Source of the DNA: Enchytraeus crypticus
Lineage: Eukaryota > Annelida > Clitellata > Enchytraeida > Enchytraeidae
Reading direction: 5' to 3'
Assembly (NCBI GenBank): GCA_905160935.1
Contig: CAJHZI010000410.1
Coordinates: 582,501-646,500 of the forward strand
DNA length: 64,000 nucleotides
Below, piece after piece: positions 11,890 through 24,215 of the stretch. A model generated the notes under the pieces. That model was not told the origin of the DNA. It made no database searches and saw only the letters and a program-made list of their open reading frames with translations. Every line of letters begins with the position of its first letter. Position 1 is the stretch's first letter. The translations under genes were made by a program, and so were the position numbers.

Positions 11890-12215
11890 TCAAAGTTAAT
11901 GCAACAAGTGTTAATATGGCAAGAATTTTTGTAACAAGTGGTGGTAAGTTTTTGTGACAAGTGTTAATGTGACAAGTGTTAATGTGACAAGTGTTAATGT
12001 GAAAAGTGTTAATGTAACAAGTGTTAATGTGACAAATGTTAATGCAACAAGTGTTAATATGGCAAGAATTTTTGTAACAAGTGGTGGTAAGTTTTTGTGG
12101 CAAGTTTTAATGTAACAAATGTTAATATGACAAGTGTTAATGTGACAAGTGTTTATGTGGTAAGTGTTATTGTAACAATTGTTAAAGTTACATATGTTAG
12201 TTTGACAAGTAAGTT
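11890..12215. repeat. 15-bp minisatellite with a higher-order period
   Basis: The unit is about 15 bp (tgttaatgtgacaag and variants). A longer block, starting 'gcaacaagtgttaatatggcaag' and containing 'acaagtggtggtaagttttt', occurs twice about 145 bp apart (11899 and 12044), so part of the array was duplicated as a block. The Asn-Thr-Cys-His-Ile frames on the minus strand are a by-product of the repeat. Confidence 0.85.
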
Positions 12216-12244
12216 CCTGTGTCTTACAAACCACTGTAAATCAA

Positions 12245-12775
12245 ATATATCCAGTGATTTAAGTGACGACTAAGCAGGAGACTGAGGGTTACACGGAGCA
12301 CCACTTCTCTAAGGCGATGTTATGAATGAAGGTCTATAGACCAGAAATTTTATATATTTGGATGATATCATCATATCCCCCCTTGTTGTGCTCGGGTGTG
12401 ATTTGATCACTGCAGAATTGGGCAACCGCAAACAATCTGCCGCGTGTACGTAAGAGGCGACTAAAGGCAGGAGCTGAGGATGGCAAGAGGGGACCCACCT
12501 CACCATTAAATATTTTTCCCTAGGATTAAGTGGTAATTAATCCATCTAACTGAGAAAGGCAACGGGAAACCGCCTCAGAAGCCATTCTTTTCCCAAGCTA
12601 TAGGCTACATAAGGTATGGATAAGGCATAGACTTTGTGAAGGGATTAACTTGTTGATCTAAGGAGTGCACTTATGGAGGGAGAAAACAGACTTTGAGTAT
12701 GAATATGTACATTGAACCTGCCACTTGGCAGTATACTGAAGAAGATCATCATATCATACTCAGATGTTGAAATAA
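12245..12775 (+). repeat. Dispersed repeat family A, longest copy
   Basis: It carries the ordered words 'acgtaagaggcgac', 'gagaaaggcaacgggaaaccgcctcagaagcc', 'aagctataggctacataaggtatgg', 'aacttgttgatcta' and 'gaacctgccacttggcag'. The same order is found at 50440-50730 and, on the minus strand, at 15107-15345. The ending resembles the 3' end of LINE relics such as 51765-51890, so this may be a LINE tail or a LINE-dependent SINE. Confidence 0.7.
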
Positions 12776-12779
12776 AACG

Positions 12780-14355
12780 ACGCGCATAAAGTAGGCCCAT
12801 AGAAGTCGCAATTTCGTAAAGGAGTTGTAAAAGCTGTGCCTGATACTTTTTTGCATTACGATATATATCTAAAATGTGCCTCAAGTAATCGTTTCTCAAG
12901 TAAATGTTTCGTTTACCATAATTTGATTAATTATAGTCATTTGAGAATTGTCCTATTATCGAAATGTGACATGTTTCTCAATATTTTTTATAGATATTAT
13001 TGTATGGATCTTCAATTTGGAGATCCATACAATTACAGGAACATATATGTATATGTAATATGTATGTCCCTATATTGAAATTTTGTTCCGCTGTAATATA
13101 ACTGCTTCTTCCTCGACATGCCTTTTGCCTAAAAGGACTTACACGTCAATCCTTCACGATGCAGGCACAGGAGTTTCAGTTAATTATATTTTACGCATTA
13201 AGGTTTAATGAAAATCAATACTCTTTCATCATTTACATCTAAAAGAAATCGATATTACATATAGAATAAATATATCTAATACTGATAACAACGCAACGAT
13301 TACTAATAACCATGGAGAGAAATGGAGGAAATAGCGAAAATTACAAAAAAAACGGCAACCCAAGAAAGGAAACTACGTAGCATATGCGGTAGGTCTATCT
13401 CATGTGTGTAACTACTTGTATGCGAATCATATAATTACAATGGGCCTACACAGGATGTCGTTATTTACATGAGAAAATTATCTTTGACAGTAGCGTAACA
13501 GCTCAAAAAGACTGAGAGATCAACTAGTTGTAAGCTTGAGACATCTTGGGACTCTATGAAACCGACTCTATGGCACCACAATTAATGGGTACAACAATAA
13601 CGTTCCAAATAATGATTTCAACGAAAGTGCCACTTTATTAAGATGGGTGTAGATTTGTAATTACAAATATCCTGATTCCGCTGAGGATAAATGTTCCCTA
13701 AATATCCACGGCTCAGAATTACCCCTACCTTGTTTATTACTACCCGGTTCTCTAAGGGTTGACGCCATTTTATTGATTTATAATACCCCGGCGTTATAGC
13801 GACTATACCACTGGAATATTTACTGTCGTTATTTGCAGTTATTTAAATTACGTAAGTGTATACCATTTTGTACAGCATTATTTGTTAAGTTTTTCAATCA
13901 ATAAGTTTATTGCTTGCAACTCACCGTATTCTAATGAAATTAGTAAATATATATAGATATTGAAAATAAGTAATGATTATAATAAATTGTAATGTTACGT
14001 ATTAGGCGCAGAACAAGCATTTTAATATTGAGAGGGGACATCTTCCATTACATTTTTCACCGCTTTCCCAAAAAATAAGCGAGAGACAACTTTTATTTGC
14101 AAAGGCTTTCGATGATTTTGCAAAGATTCAATGCAGTCTGATTCATAATTATCTTTAAATAACTGGCAGACCGCAGAACTCGAGTAGACATGCGTTCTGA
14201 ATCGAGGAACGATTTAGAACGCATTGCTTGAAACACTTTTATCAAACTCAGAGTATTTTACATTCAGAGTAAAAAATTATTCGATACTAGTAATTAAGCA
14301 ATTAGTTAAATTAATTACTTTAATTAATACACTGAGAAATTGTTCGTCTCGTACA
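12780..14355. other. Non-coding stretch with a small hairpin
   Basis: AT-rich DNA with no gene. At about 12998-13033 an inverted repeat (attgtatggatcttcaa / ttggagatccatacaat, one mismatch) could form a compact hairpin. Nothing else was recognised. Confidence 0.5.
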
Positions 14356-14359
14356 GATA

Positions 14360-14376
14360 AATACATTATATATATA

Positions 14377-14416
<40 letters not shown>

Positions 14417-14438
14417 TGTATATACTGCATATATATGC

Positions 14439-14482
<44 letters not shown>

Positions 14483-14500
14483 TGCATATATGTATATAGG

Positions 14501-14546
<46 letters not shown>

Positions 14547-14565
14547 CTGTATATATATATATGCA
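14360..14565. repeat. (AT)n microsatellite with interruptions
   Basis: Several TA runs are separated by actgta, actgcata and taggccta words. The Ile-Tyr frames in this region are artefacts of the dinucleotide repeat. Confidence 0.9.
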
Positions 14566-15100
14566 TGCATTTTATCTGCTATATGTATACACCTACATTT
14601 GTATACTATGTGCATGTATATAGGCCTACAGTAGGCCCTATATACATGTACATTTTACAACCTAGTAGCCTACATGACACCTACGTAATATGGCAATACA
14701 TAATGCACTTGCAATTCAATGGAACCGAATTATTGAATTAATGAATTGCTATGAAATTTGCTATAGTAACCAAATATTAAACTATGGATGAACTAGTTGG
14801 TCAATGGACTGCTCGTGAAAATTGTGTAAGCAGCCAGTAATAAGAAATATGTAGACTGAACCTGTTAATTTGCAGAACACGTAAGAGAAAGGAGGAGAAC
14901 GAGAGATATTCTGTAGTTTATTAGAGCTATAGAAAATTTCCATAATAATGTTTTGTTTTCGTCATTTCTTAGTTTCATTTTGAAATGCATATATATTTTA
15001 TCATGTTATATAATATTCAAAAATAATACACAATGTATATATGCCTAATATGTAATATACATGCATAATGTAAAAAGAGTATACATGCATAATATATGCA
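14566..15100. other. Non-coding stretch with a family A tail fragment
   Basis: A fragment at about 14845-14910 resembles the 3' end of family A ('gactgaacctgttaatttgcag' then a purine-rich stretch). No gene was recognised. Confidence 0.45.
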
Positions 15101-15106
15101 TGCCAT

Positions 15107-15345
15107 AGTGTTCCGCCAAGTGGCAAGCCCAATTTACAAATTCATACTCAGAGTCTGTTTTCACGCTCCAAAAGGACCACACCATAGATCAACAAGTTTA
15201 TCTATTCACAATAGACTCCATTCACAATTATCCCCTTATCCTTCGTAGCCTATATTATAAGAAAAATAGAGCTTCAGATTTGGTTTCTCGATGCCTTCCT
15301 CAGTTTATGCTGTGTCGCCTCTTGAGAAAAGCACAGTCAACGGGT
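15107..15345 (-). repeat. Dispersed repeat family A, minus-strand copy
   Basis: Read on the minus strand it gives 'caagaggcgac', 'aactgaggaaggca', 'aggctacgaagga', 'aaacttgttgatctatgg' and 'gggcttgccacttggcgg'. The order is the same as in the copies at 12410-12775 and 50440-50730. Confidence 0.75.
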
Positions 15346-16840
15346 GGTCTATCCTTCAGTATCTCTGACAAAACACGAGAACCTCGGGAACATATGCAGA
15401 CCTACATAACAATGTAGATATAATATAATAATAATAGATATATATCGCCTGCATATATCCAGTTTCTGTATTGACTGTATCCTTTTTCAAAATTTTCTCT
15501 ATTAATTTTTATATCATTATATTGAGTGATATACATATATACATATTTTAATAATTATGCTTAGTATCGACTATCGAGTATTCGAGGAGATCTCTGTTGT
15601 AATCTGTATCTGTTATAAATTCGTCGACGATTCTCAAGGGATCAAGAAGCGTTGGTCTGGGACACAGCTTACATAAAACCAGCTCTGAATTGCTTATTCA
15701 GAGATGGCGCTTTACACACCTACACTTATTTTAATAAATCGCACAGATCTGAGTACCAGCAGACGGCCTAATTTTATGACACTTCTAGTTCAAATATAAC
15801 ATAAAGTCTAATAATAATACTAGTTTCTCGATAAGGAATAATCGTTTCTGAAGTGAAAGTTACGTTGATTCTATGAGTTTCATGATGACTGTTTTAAGAT
15901 GACTGTTTTTGTAATATAAAGGTTACAAATTTAGTGCTCTTTCAAGACTTTGTAACTAGTACCCCCACCACTCAACCTGTGAAGATTTTTATATTTTTCT
16001 TCGCCCAGAATTTAATTTTTCTCAAATTGGCTATGATATGGGATATTCAAATTTTGAAGAATGCAACAAAATTCTGGTGATACAGCGTAGTTCTCTTTCC
16101 AAAGACCAGGTTATTTATAAAAGTATCAAAGATAGCGGCGGTAGATATACAGTGGAATGTCTTTATTAGATATGATACCACACCTCTGACCCCACTCCAT
16201 CAATTATACCCGCATTTACATTTAGTATTTTACATTCATTTGAGTGATCTGAGAATATGCTGTGATTGCTATATCCATTATGCGATGATTAAATTCAGTA
16301 TAGGGGCCTACTCAATGTACACATGCATAATAGCTATTAAATTAAGCATGAATACCCACGTTGGCCTACGCGTAATTCATTTGAATAGCATTATTATGTA
16401 TACAAATTCATTAAAAAATATATATATTAGTAATAATTTGCAATGTCCAACATTTCTAATAGTTCAACTGTGAAATATTGTTTGTGTTTCGAGCTCAAGT
16501 GTTTATAATTTAAAACTAGGTTAAGATCCGGTTAACGGTCAGAATGCCGATTGTAACATGAATAGCGCTTTAATATAGATTTCTGCTCTATATATGTGTC
16601 AATTATGAAACTAACTATGAAAATTGTAGGACCATATAAATAGGTAGGTTGACAAATGTCAGCAACAAAACAAGCGGTGCTCCGAAGACTTCAAAATTTC
16701 TAGACGTTCATTTTGTGTTAAAATCATTTATCATTGCAACACAATAGTGTGACACAACTGATTGACAATATATTGTACACTTTACAACAATAGCAATGAA
16801 CGGTTTGGAAAGAAAAAAGCATATAAAAATCATATATATA
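15346..16840. other. Non-coding AT-rich stretch
   Basis: No gene, RNA gene or complete repeat element was recognised. Confidence 0.5.
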
Positions 16841-16842
16841 CG

Positions 16843-16940
16843 TATACATGTATATATATATATATATGTATATTTATATACATATGTGTGTGTATATATA
16901 TATATATATACATGTATATATATAAATATATATATCAATT
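16843..16940. repeat. (AT)n microsatellite with TG interruptions
   Basis: TATA runs are interrupted by catgta and catatgtgtgtg. Overlapping Tyr-Ile frames on both strands are not coding. Confidence 0.9.
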
Positions 16941-16944
16941 TATA

Positions 16945-17250
16945 TATAGGGCCTATATACTACTTAGATAATAATTGACCTACCATTTGAGAAATAGAAA
17001 ATGATGGGCAAAATGGCACACACCCAGAAATTTGAAATTGCTTATAGACTTGTATTTTTATAATTCTCTCTTATTCAATTCTTACTAGTCCAGTTTTTAA
17101 AATGTGCACACTATGCATCAGCTTTATTCAATATAATTAGATAGAGAAATGACAAGAAACAGGGTACAAAACAAATAAATATTACAAATTTCGATTACTA
17201 TTTTCAATTTGATTCAAACTATTTCGTCTTAAGAATATTTCGCTTTACTC
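16945..17250. other. Non-coding stretch
   Basis: Nothing recognised. Confidence 0.45.
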
Positions 17251-17251
17251 A

Positions 17252-17341
17252 CAGTCAGAGAATATACATATGTTTATTGCCATACCAAGAAACACGTTTC
17301 TCGGTATGGCAATAAACATATGTATACTCTCACCTTGACTG
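17252..17341. repeat. Fold-back inverted repeat
   Basis: A long hairpin is centred near 17294. The inner arms 'gtttattgccatacc' and 'ggtatggcaataaac' match perfectly, and pairing continues outward with few mismatches and a small offset to 'agtca' / 'tgact'. The transcript of either strand would form a stem of roughly 35-40 bp with a tiny loop. It may be a MITE remnant or an inverted-duplication scar; no target duplication was identified. Confidence 0.75.
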
Positions 17342-18575
17342 CTTGCTAGTCTTTCAAACAATGGCAAAGTACTAAAGCTAATAACGTCTCCGGTAGCCAT
17401 ATCTTAATGATATAACAGTACTCGGGTTGTTAACCTTAAAATTAGAACTGGAAACTGCATTAAATCACGTGTATCTTTCGTTTGCTGCTAAATTTAATAG
17501 ACCAACAGTATATGCGAAGCTAGATTGTAATCCATCACCACTAAAGAAGGTCGATAGGTAATCAGCAATTATAGACCTATATTGTTTGCCACTGGTTGAA
17601 GCTAACATTTTACGGTCTATTGAATTTTACAAGAGCCCGTGGTTGGCTGCAAGTTTCGAGATGCTAAACGAGTAGAATAGGAGCCTAAGTTTCAAGCTGT
17701 ATGTTATGAGTAAGCGTTATGAGTAGGCATTTAACAACTCAAGGACAATGTGTCCCAATTCGTCGAATAGTGTATGGTAGGTTATCGGTGTTAAATTTAC
17801 GAATATGTATAGGCCTAAACTTACATGTACATCCTAAAAACAACGGCTCGTTTATGAGGCAACTGGTATAGGAATAACTGGTATAAAGAAGTTCTCAACT
17901 CACTACAATACGCTTATTACTTAACCTACTTAGTCTCTTTTCTAGGCAATGATTTACTAAAAGAGATAATTTAAGTAAGAATGAAAGATTAGAGGAAGAC
18001 CGAGGCTTGGGATGCTAGATAATTCGGTAACTAATTCGTATGTTGATAAAAAGAGCAACGCAGAGGATAGAAATATGTGGACGAGTTTTATGCCATAGAC
18101 CTGTCAATAGGCAGTGCACTAAGAGAGAGATTGGAGATGGATTTATTTTCTTAACTTTACGTAACACATTACGAATGTTGTACTAAGAACTTCTTTAGTT
18201 TACTTTTAATTACATGAATCTTATTCGCCATGTTGCAGTGCTGCCATGTACATGTATTAGTTACCGTACTGAACCTTTCGTTAGTTTTACTTTCTACAGT
18301 CATAATTATCATCATCTTCTTCTTCTTCTCTTGAATCTAAGTTTAGCTAGGACCAGGAATCATCATCATCTTCCCTGGAAGCTCAATTTTTAGCCCATAG
18401 TCTCCGTATGGTGCAAACTGCTTTCCTTTAGTCAACTCAGTTCTCGTACTCGACTATTAGGCCTACAATTAAATAAATAAGTGCAATTCATATTATATTT
18501 AGCGCATTTTTATTTCCTACGTATAACTATATCCTATTATGTACATCTAAATTAATGTTGATATATTTCAATAGT
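17342..18575. other. Non-coding stretch with family A/LINE 3' tail
   Basis: At about 18070-18145 'catagacctgtcaataggcagtgcactaagagagaga' matches the LINE-type 3' end also seen at 51825-51880. A TCT/CAT-rich stretch lies at 18310-18380. No gene was recognised. Confidence 0.5.
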
Positions 18576-18578
18576 AGG

Positions 18579-18581
<3 letters not shown>

Positions 18582-18641
<60 letters not shown>

Positions 18642-18650
18642 ATATGTATG
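18582..18650. repeat. (AT)n microsatellite
   Basis: A near-perfect TA run that ends in tacatgtatatatgtatg. Confidence 0.9.
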
Positions 18651-19107
18651 TCACTCATATTTTTCACTAATAAACTTCGCAATAAGTTGATTAAGAGATC
18701 TAATTCCAGAGCTTAAGAATTTATAATCTGGTAGCTCAGAATTGCAATAATTATATTTCAAGAGAGTTATAATTTATTTCGTGCTATAGATTTCGCAATC
18801 CTCTAATCCTCTGTAATTAATGAGTTAGGCTACTTGTTCTTTAGATTATGATTCGTTCATATTATAATACAGTTATTTTAATATAATTATTTTAAAAAGG
18901 AAAGTAGAGGTGAAAGGTTAAATCCTCTATGACTTTTTATCAACTTAGATGAATTTAAGCATATCGGCAATGTAAGATAGTTCTGATTCAATGCAAATAT
19001 TTACAAGAAAAGGACGAGAGATGAAGAGAAGGATAAAGTCAGCATTACTTAAATAATTATATAGCAAAATTTGACCTTTTATTCTATGCCCTAAAGGAAA
19101 ATTCGCT

Positions 19108-19252
19108 ACATATATATATATATATATATATAAATTTGTTATTTCAAGTTATATATATATATATATATAATATATATATATTATATATAACGAATTATTG
19201 TATATATTATATATATAATACCTTTATTATTATATATATAATAATAAAGGTT
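19108..19252. repeat. AT repeats with a palindrome
   Basis: TA runs at 19110-19132 and 19151-19190 are followed by a perfect palindrome of about 30 bp (acctttattattat / ataataataaaggt) at about 19220-19250. The palindrome could extrude as a cruciform. Confidence 0.8.
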
Positions 19253-19355
19253 TAACGTCCGTATCCTCATACAAGGATGATGTCAGGGACGACCCACATC
19301 ACATGTCACTACAAATCGATTCACTACAAACGATCTTTGAAAAATATGTTGAAGA

Positions 19356-19358
<3 letters not shown>

Positions 19359-19405
<47 letters not shown>

Positions 19406-19456
19406 TATATATAATATATATATACATACGTGTATATACATATATTTATACATATT

Positions 19457-19505
<49 letters not shown>
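19359..19505. repeat. (AT)n microsatellite, two blocks
   Basis: Two long TA runs separated by about 70 bp of catacgtgtatacatat-type sequence. Open Ile-Tyr frames on both strands are repeat artefacts. Confidence 0.9.
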
Positions 19506-19508
<3 letters not shown>

Positions 19509-19539
19509 GTGTATATATACATATTTTCATATTTCATAA

Positions 19540-20370
19540 AATGCCTGAATTATATGTGACATTTGTGTGGTATCAATTATAATTATTTTTCTCAAGACTA
19601 TCAATTTGTTATTTCAAGTACCAATTATATTCAAACGGCACTATATATCCTAACTGCTTGATTATAGAATGCCCATTAGCAATGCCTATTTATTCTATAG
19701 TGTTGAAATATCATGATCTTCTACCTACATGAATTCAAATTAGCAAACGGATTCCACTAAAATAGTGATTTTTTCAACCCTGCAACATGTCTGCGGGAAG
19801 TTTTTTTTGTAGTTACTACAGGCAATATTATTTCTTATCATAAATTAGATACCTCATTAGGTTACGTAGTTTAATCACAGAATTATAAAAATGTACCAAA
19901 TGTAACAGATTACAAGTTCAGTTTTCACTGTAAAAAAAATTGAAATGTCTCGCAGATTAGTTGCCTCGGGTTTTGACTCCAGTCGTACACGCGTTTTGCT
20001 AATGTTGCGCTGATTATAGGCGCGTTTCTGTAATCGTCGTCATCAGATGTAACTGATGCTAATCCACAAGGTGCAGTGTATAGCATTACATTGTACGGCG
20101 TTGCGTTACATTGTAATTGGACACACTCCGTTGAACCCACTCTTTAGACGTTCAGCACAGGCTAAGTACAGCCTAAAATAGATCGACGTGCAGCAAGGTA
20201 TTCATCAGGAAATGTAGTTATTGATTGATGTACAAACCATTCTAATAACAACTGAATCTAAGTAATAAGTCACTTCTTCGAGAGAATGAAGTTATTTGCT
20301 TAACTTTTTCAAACCACCACACTTTACAACATAATACAACAATGGATAATAAATTGCGATAGCGAACAAT
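19540..20370. other. Non-coding stretch
   Basis: No gene was recognised. The 71-codon minus-strand frame near 19925-20140 has no splice or homology support. Confidence 0.45.
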
Positions 20371-20374
20371 GGTT

Positions 20375-20570
20375 TGTGGCCCTTTGAGGATCCCCAAGGC
20401 CATCTAGCAGCTTAGCATTTATAACATATCTCTCTATCTCTGCCTGTGTCTGTGCTCAGTACCCTTAATGCACTGCCTACTGGCAGGTCCATGGTATATA
20501 ACGCATCCACTCATCCCTATCTGCCGTTTTCCTCTTCGTGTTCACATAAGAGTGGATCTTTAAATCATCT
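20375..20570 (-). repeat. LINE 3' end relic
   Basis: On the minus strand 'gatgcgttatataccatggacctgccagtaggcagtgcatt' matches the plus-strand LINE 3' end at 51765-51880, including the KRKAEDR-type coding end in decayed form. Confidence 0.6.
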
Positions 20571-20574
20571 ATAG

Positions 20575-21500
20575 GAATTATTACTGAAAAATAATTCAGT
20601 ACATTCCTTTGATATACCATTATTCTTGGAGGATTTTTACAAGGTGGGCCCCTATTCCTTTCTCAGTTTAGACTAACATTTACTGGGCAGGGGAGTCATT
20701 CCTGAGAAAACTGTCTACACAATCCAGTCTGTGTTATACCATATAGTGTAACTAATTGAGAAATAAGCTAATTTAAATATGAACTACAATAGTTATGTTA
20801 ACATTAACATGTAAACTACTAATCAATTACAAATTCAGTAAATGATACTAAAGCCCAATTACAAAGAGAGTTCTGAAGTTCTTGAGATAGAAAAAATTAC
20901 ATAATTTTTTAAATCAGCAAAATTGGCGCATTTTTAAATTGAAGTAGGCAAGGTATTCCACAGAGAAGGTCCGTGGTAACACACTGAATTTAAAATAGCA
21001 ACATAATTTAAATTAAATTGTTTCCTATAGCGAGTATTGTGTTATATGTGCATTTTCATTGCATATGTGGGCAAATGCAATTTGCATATTGTATAATTTT
21101 AATATTAAATTTCTTATAATATTCTTCTTAGAACTATACTAGAATTATTAGATAATTCTCTAAAATCATATCTTAGCAACCATTTAGCTTAGAATTCTCT
21201 GAATTCTCGACATCGAATGACCCGGGTTCTACTATAAACTCAGTCAGTCAACGATTTAAATTTGAATCAAGATTAATTAATGATTAATTACGATTATCAA
21301 AATGGATAATTATAAATCAGAGTCTATAAACTACAGCGGAACAACCAAACCTTTCATCCATTCGAGTGGTTGAAACGTTTAATTATGTACAGTAATTTAT
21401 TGGAAGATAATTGTATTTAGAACATGAATTAAAACCGTGATTTTCAAGTTTATTAGCAATGACAATAGTTAAATGGTCAACATGTGAATCTTTGTCAATC
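20575..21500. other. Non-coding AT-rich stretch
   Basis: Nothing recognised. Confidence 0.45.
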
Positions 21501-21509
21501 GCGAGATTT

Positions 21510-21650
21510 AGTTGCCTGTAAAAGCTAAAATCATGTGTAACGCCAGTTTCTTGACTAGAGAGCGTGTCAGTGACGACTAGAGCACTGGATTTATACCATG
21601 CATCTACTGCAAAGTCTGACAACAGTCACTGACCCTTATAAATGCGACAG
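21510..21650 (-). repeat. tRNA-derived SINE-like copy
   Basis: It contains 'cgccagtttcttgactagag', 'gtcagtgacgactagagcactggattt' and 'gcatctactgcaaagtc'. These are the reverse complement of the family words at 54325-54425 and closely match the copy at 24095-24215. Confidence 0.65.
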
Positions 21651-21774
21651 AGTCTTAGAATACAGAAAACAGATACTGAAACTAATGTGAAACCGCTTCG
21701 GTGCCAATATCATTTAGTAAAGTTAAAGTCTCCGTAAAATAAACTAAAAGCCAAGTTGATCTGGGTTTTACCAG

Positions 21775-21880
21775 TCTAAATATAGCAGTACTTGATTGGT
21801 CAATCCGGTATTTGAACCCGGCACATACTATTCTACAGTCTAGCACTGAGACGATGCAATGTCAGTCAATGTCTCGCCAA
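21775..21880 (-). repeat. tRNA-like SINE head, second type
   Basis: On the minus strand an A-box-like 'catcgtctcagtgctagactg' is followed by a B box 'gccgggttcaaataccgg'. It looks like a tRNA-derived promoter head. No full cloverleaf or tail match was worked out. Confidence 0.4.
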
Positions 21881-21929
21881 TTAGGGTACATTTGTTAGTC
21901 GGCGGAATCATATTTAATGAGTTTGAGAG

Positions 21930-22060
21930 CAGGTTGCTAGTGAGAATGTGGGTGCATTGGACCTGCCAATTGGCAAAACTCTAGGGAGAGAAGGAGAGCT
22001 GTTTGCCTCAGTAAATATCCTCCTCAGGGACGGGGCCTAGCAAGAACCCCGATAAGATCA
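21930..22060 (+). repeat. LINE/family A 3' tail fragment
   Basis: 'tgggtgcattggacctgccaattggcaaaactctagggagagaag' matches the shared 3' tail of family A and of the LINE relic at 51765-51890. Confidence 0.55.
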
Positions 22061-23442
22061 ATGGCTGCATATTTAGTCGTCACAGATATTGAAGATTAGA
22101 GTTGTTTCTTATTAATATGCAGTCATGTGTGTAGGTAGAGCTACAAGTATGGTATATACAGTGGTACTCGTTCTCAAGTGTGTATTCATTAATTCAATTC
22201 AATATATCGAAGCTTGATTTGTACACGCGTTTGTTAGTGTAAGATCTGTTGCAGAAAAGTCGGTGATAACGAGAGTTGAATGAAAATAATGCACTTAAAA
22301 GAGCTAGACTAGAACTAGGCTAGAATCAAGTCTGGATTTATATAATTGGCTTTATACCTTTGCATACATAAAAACTACTGCAAATTAAGATACATGACTA
22401 TTAAAATTTGTTTTTAATGTGTGTAAATTTAGAAACTCCCAAATTTTTCTGTTTTGATCGCTTTCTATTCTTTGTACAACGCAGCGATTTTGCTACAAAT
22501 TTAGAAATACGTGTATTGTGCCTTTACATTTTAGTTACATTATTGTTGGTTAATCAATTTTGGCCTTTATATTTACATTTCTCAGAACGTGCAATCAAAT
22601 CATCATTTGGAAACTAAAAGTAATAAAATATTTGTTTAATATTTGCAAGCTTAAAGAAAAATGAAGGCAAACAATAGTAAATTGAACTGTAAATTCATTA
22701 GGATTATATTTTTTCAACAGCAGTTACCAACTGAAAAATTATAAAGACTGTTACGCTAAATGCATGTATATTTTTCTTTAAAAGAACTTCTATCAATTGA
22801 TTGTTAAAAAGTTATTTTAAGAATGGAATGACAAGAGCTATGCTGTCCATCATGACCTGACAATTTCAATATATCATTAGTACGCTAGAAAACAGATATC
22901 AACGACGTTGTAACTAATATTCATTACCGATACAGTGTTTTTGGGTATGTACTAAAATAGGCTTCTCCTAAGAAAGCAATAAAACAGACCTCTAGCTACA
23001 AAGCTATATTCTCTTTATTTAGCTCGAGCTACTCATTTCACACACAGTGCGTAACGCTCCTCCGTCCACTTGAGTTTAGCGACATAGGCTGGTAGTCCTA
23101 TAGCAAGCTTACCTGCGCACAGCTGACAAAACCTTATACAAAGTATTTTACAATATACGGCTCCTATTGGCGACATACCAGAGAGTAGCTAAAGTTTTCT
23201 GCTAGTTAGCTCGGTTGGTATTAGTGCGCGTATACGCACAATAGAGGTTCAGCGATATTTGTTTGCCAGTGCTTCGGCACAATGGCGACGTTCTAGAAAA
23301 GCACTGACTCAACTGTAACAGCGTGTAGTATTATTTGCAAACATCGAGACATTATACTCTCAACTTTTTCGCAGCGAAGTTTGAAAACTTCGAGCAGCCA
23401 TTGTTTCGATTATATCCTGTTCATTCCGGTAGGATTCCGGAA
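22061..23442. other. Non-coding region upstream of the multi-pass protein gene
   Basis: AT-rich DNA with no gene. Near 23166 an inverted CCAAT-type word (cctattgg) occurs, and 23205-23260 has a tRNA-like run (ttagctcggttggtattagtgcg). Either could belong to a promoter or a SINE relic, but neither is firm. The transcription start of the gene at 23443 is not determined. Confidence 0.4.
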
Positions 23443-23847
23443 ATGGATTCAACTTCAAAGTATTTGTTAGTATTATTAGCTACTAGTTTCGCGGCTCATC
23501 TGGTAGCAAGTAGCGATGTACAGGGAACATCAACTCCCAAATTTGTAACAGATGATGATGATGACATTGAATACGACGATTCGAATTGCGCCGTCTTGGC
23601 ACTCGATGAATATCTACCGAGCACAATTGAAAATAAAGTGAAAGTGGAAAAGGCTTCCCTAATCGAATACAAGCTTCATTTTCCCAATTACACCGTGAAT
23701 CCTTTGCTACAGAACATGACGAAGTACTATCGTTCGAATAAATGGGCTCGAGTAACCACGGCTCATGGGCAGACTCTTCTCTCTCTCGCCTTCAACTATG
23801 GAATTCTGTCCATGATGACTCTCAGATTCGGAACTACAAGTCTTGAT
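23443..23847 (+). CDS. Multi-pass membrane protein of unknown family, exon 1 (signal peptide and ectodomain)
   Basis: ATG 23443 opens a typical signal peptide (hydrophobic core YLLVLLATSFAAHLVA followed by SSD). Next comes an acidic, aspartate-rich linker (TDDDDDIEYDD) and an extracellular segment with potential N-glycosylation sites (NYT, NMT). I prefer this start because the in-frame upstream extension has no ATG and does not look like a signal sequence. The donor ctt gat|gtaagt is strong and phase 0. It joins the exon at 25392. I do not recognise the family; a membrane or secretory-pathway location is inferred from the leader and the later hydrophobic segments. Confidence 0.8.
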
Positions 23848-24094
23848 GTAAGTTTATGTTTTCAAATCAACATCATTTCAGATTTTATTACTTGAATGCA
23901 GTGCTTTTCTAGAATAGCGCAATTAGAATTCTTAATTGTAATAGTGTCATTAATTATTTCGTTAATTAATTAATACCTTTAGTAACTAGTTCTTTTATTT
24001 GTATCAGTTAATTTATTTATTAATTACTTAATCAATTATTCTGTGTTTCCCTAATTTACCCTGGACTCTTAAGGTCTGCACTAAGCGGTTAAGC

Positions 24095-24215
24095 CTAAGG
24101 TCAAATTTAACGTCAGTTCCGCTCGATTAACATGTCAGTGATGAGGAGAGCACTGGATTTGAGCCTTGCATCTACTGATCCGCTGTCGAACAATTTGCTA
24201 ACAAGTCACCGGCTG
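24095..24215 (-). repeat. tRNA-derived SINE-like copy
   Basis: 'aacgtcagttccgctcgat', 'gtcagtgatgaggagagcactggattt' and 'gcatctactgatccgctgtcgaa' match the reverse complement of the copy at 54325-54425. Confidence 0.75.

Noticed and set aside
14224-14741. Ile-Tyr-rich frames over (AT)n runs (also at 16.8, 19.4 and 54.2 kb)
   Set aside because: Dinucleotide repeat artefacts, open on both strands, no splice support.
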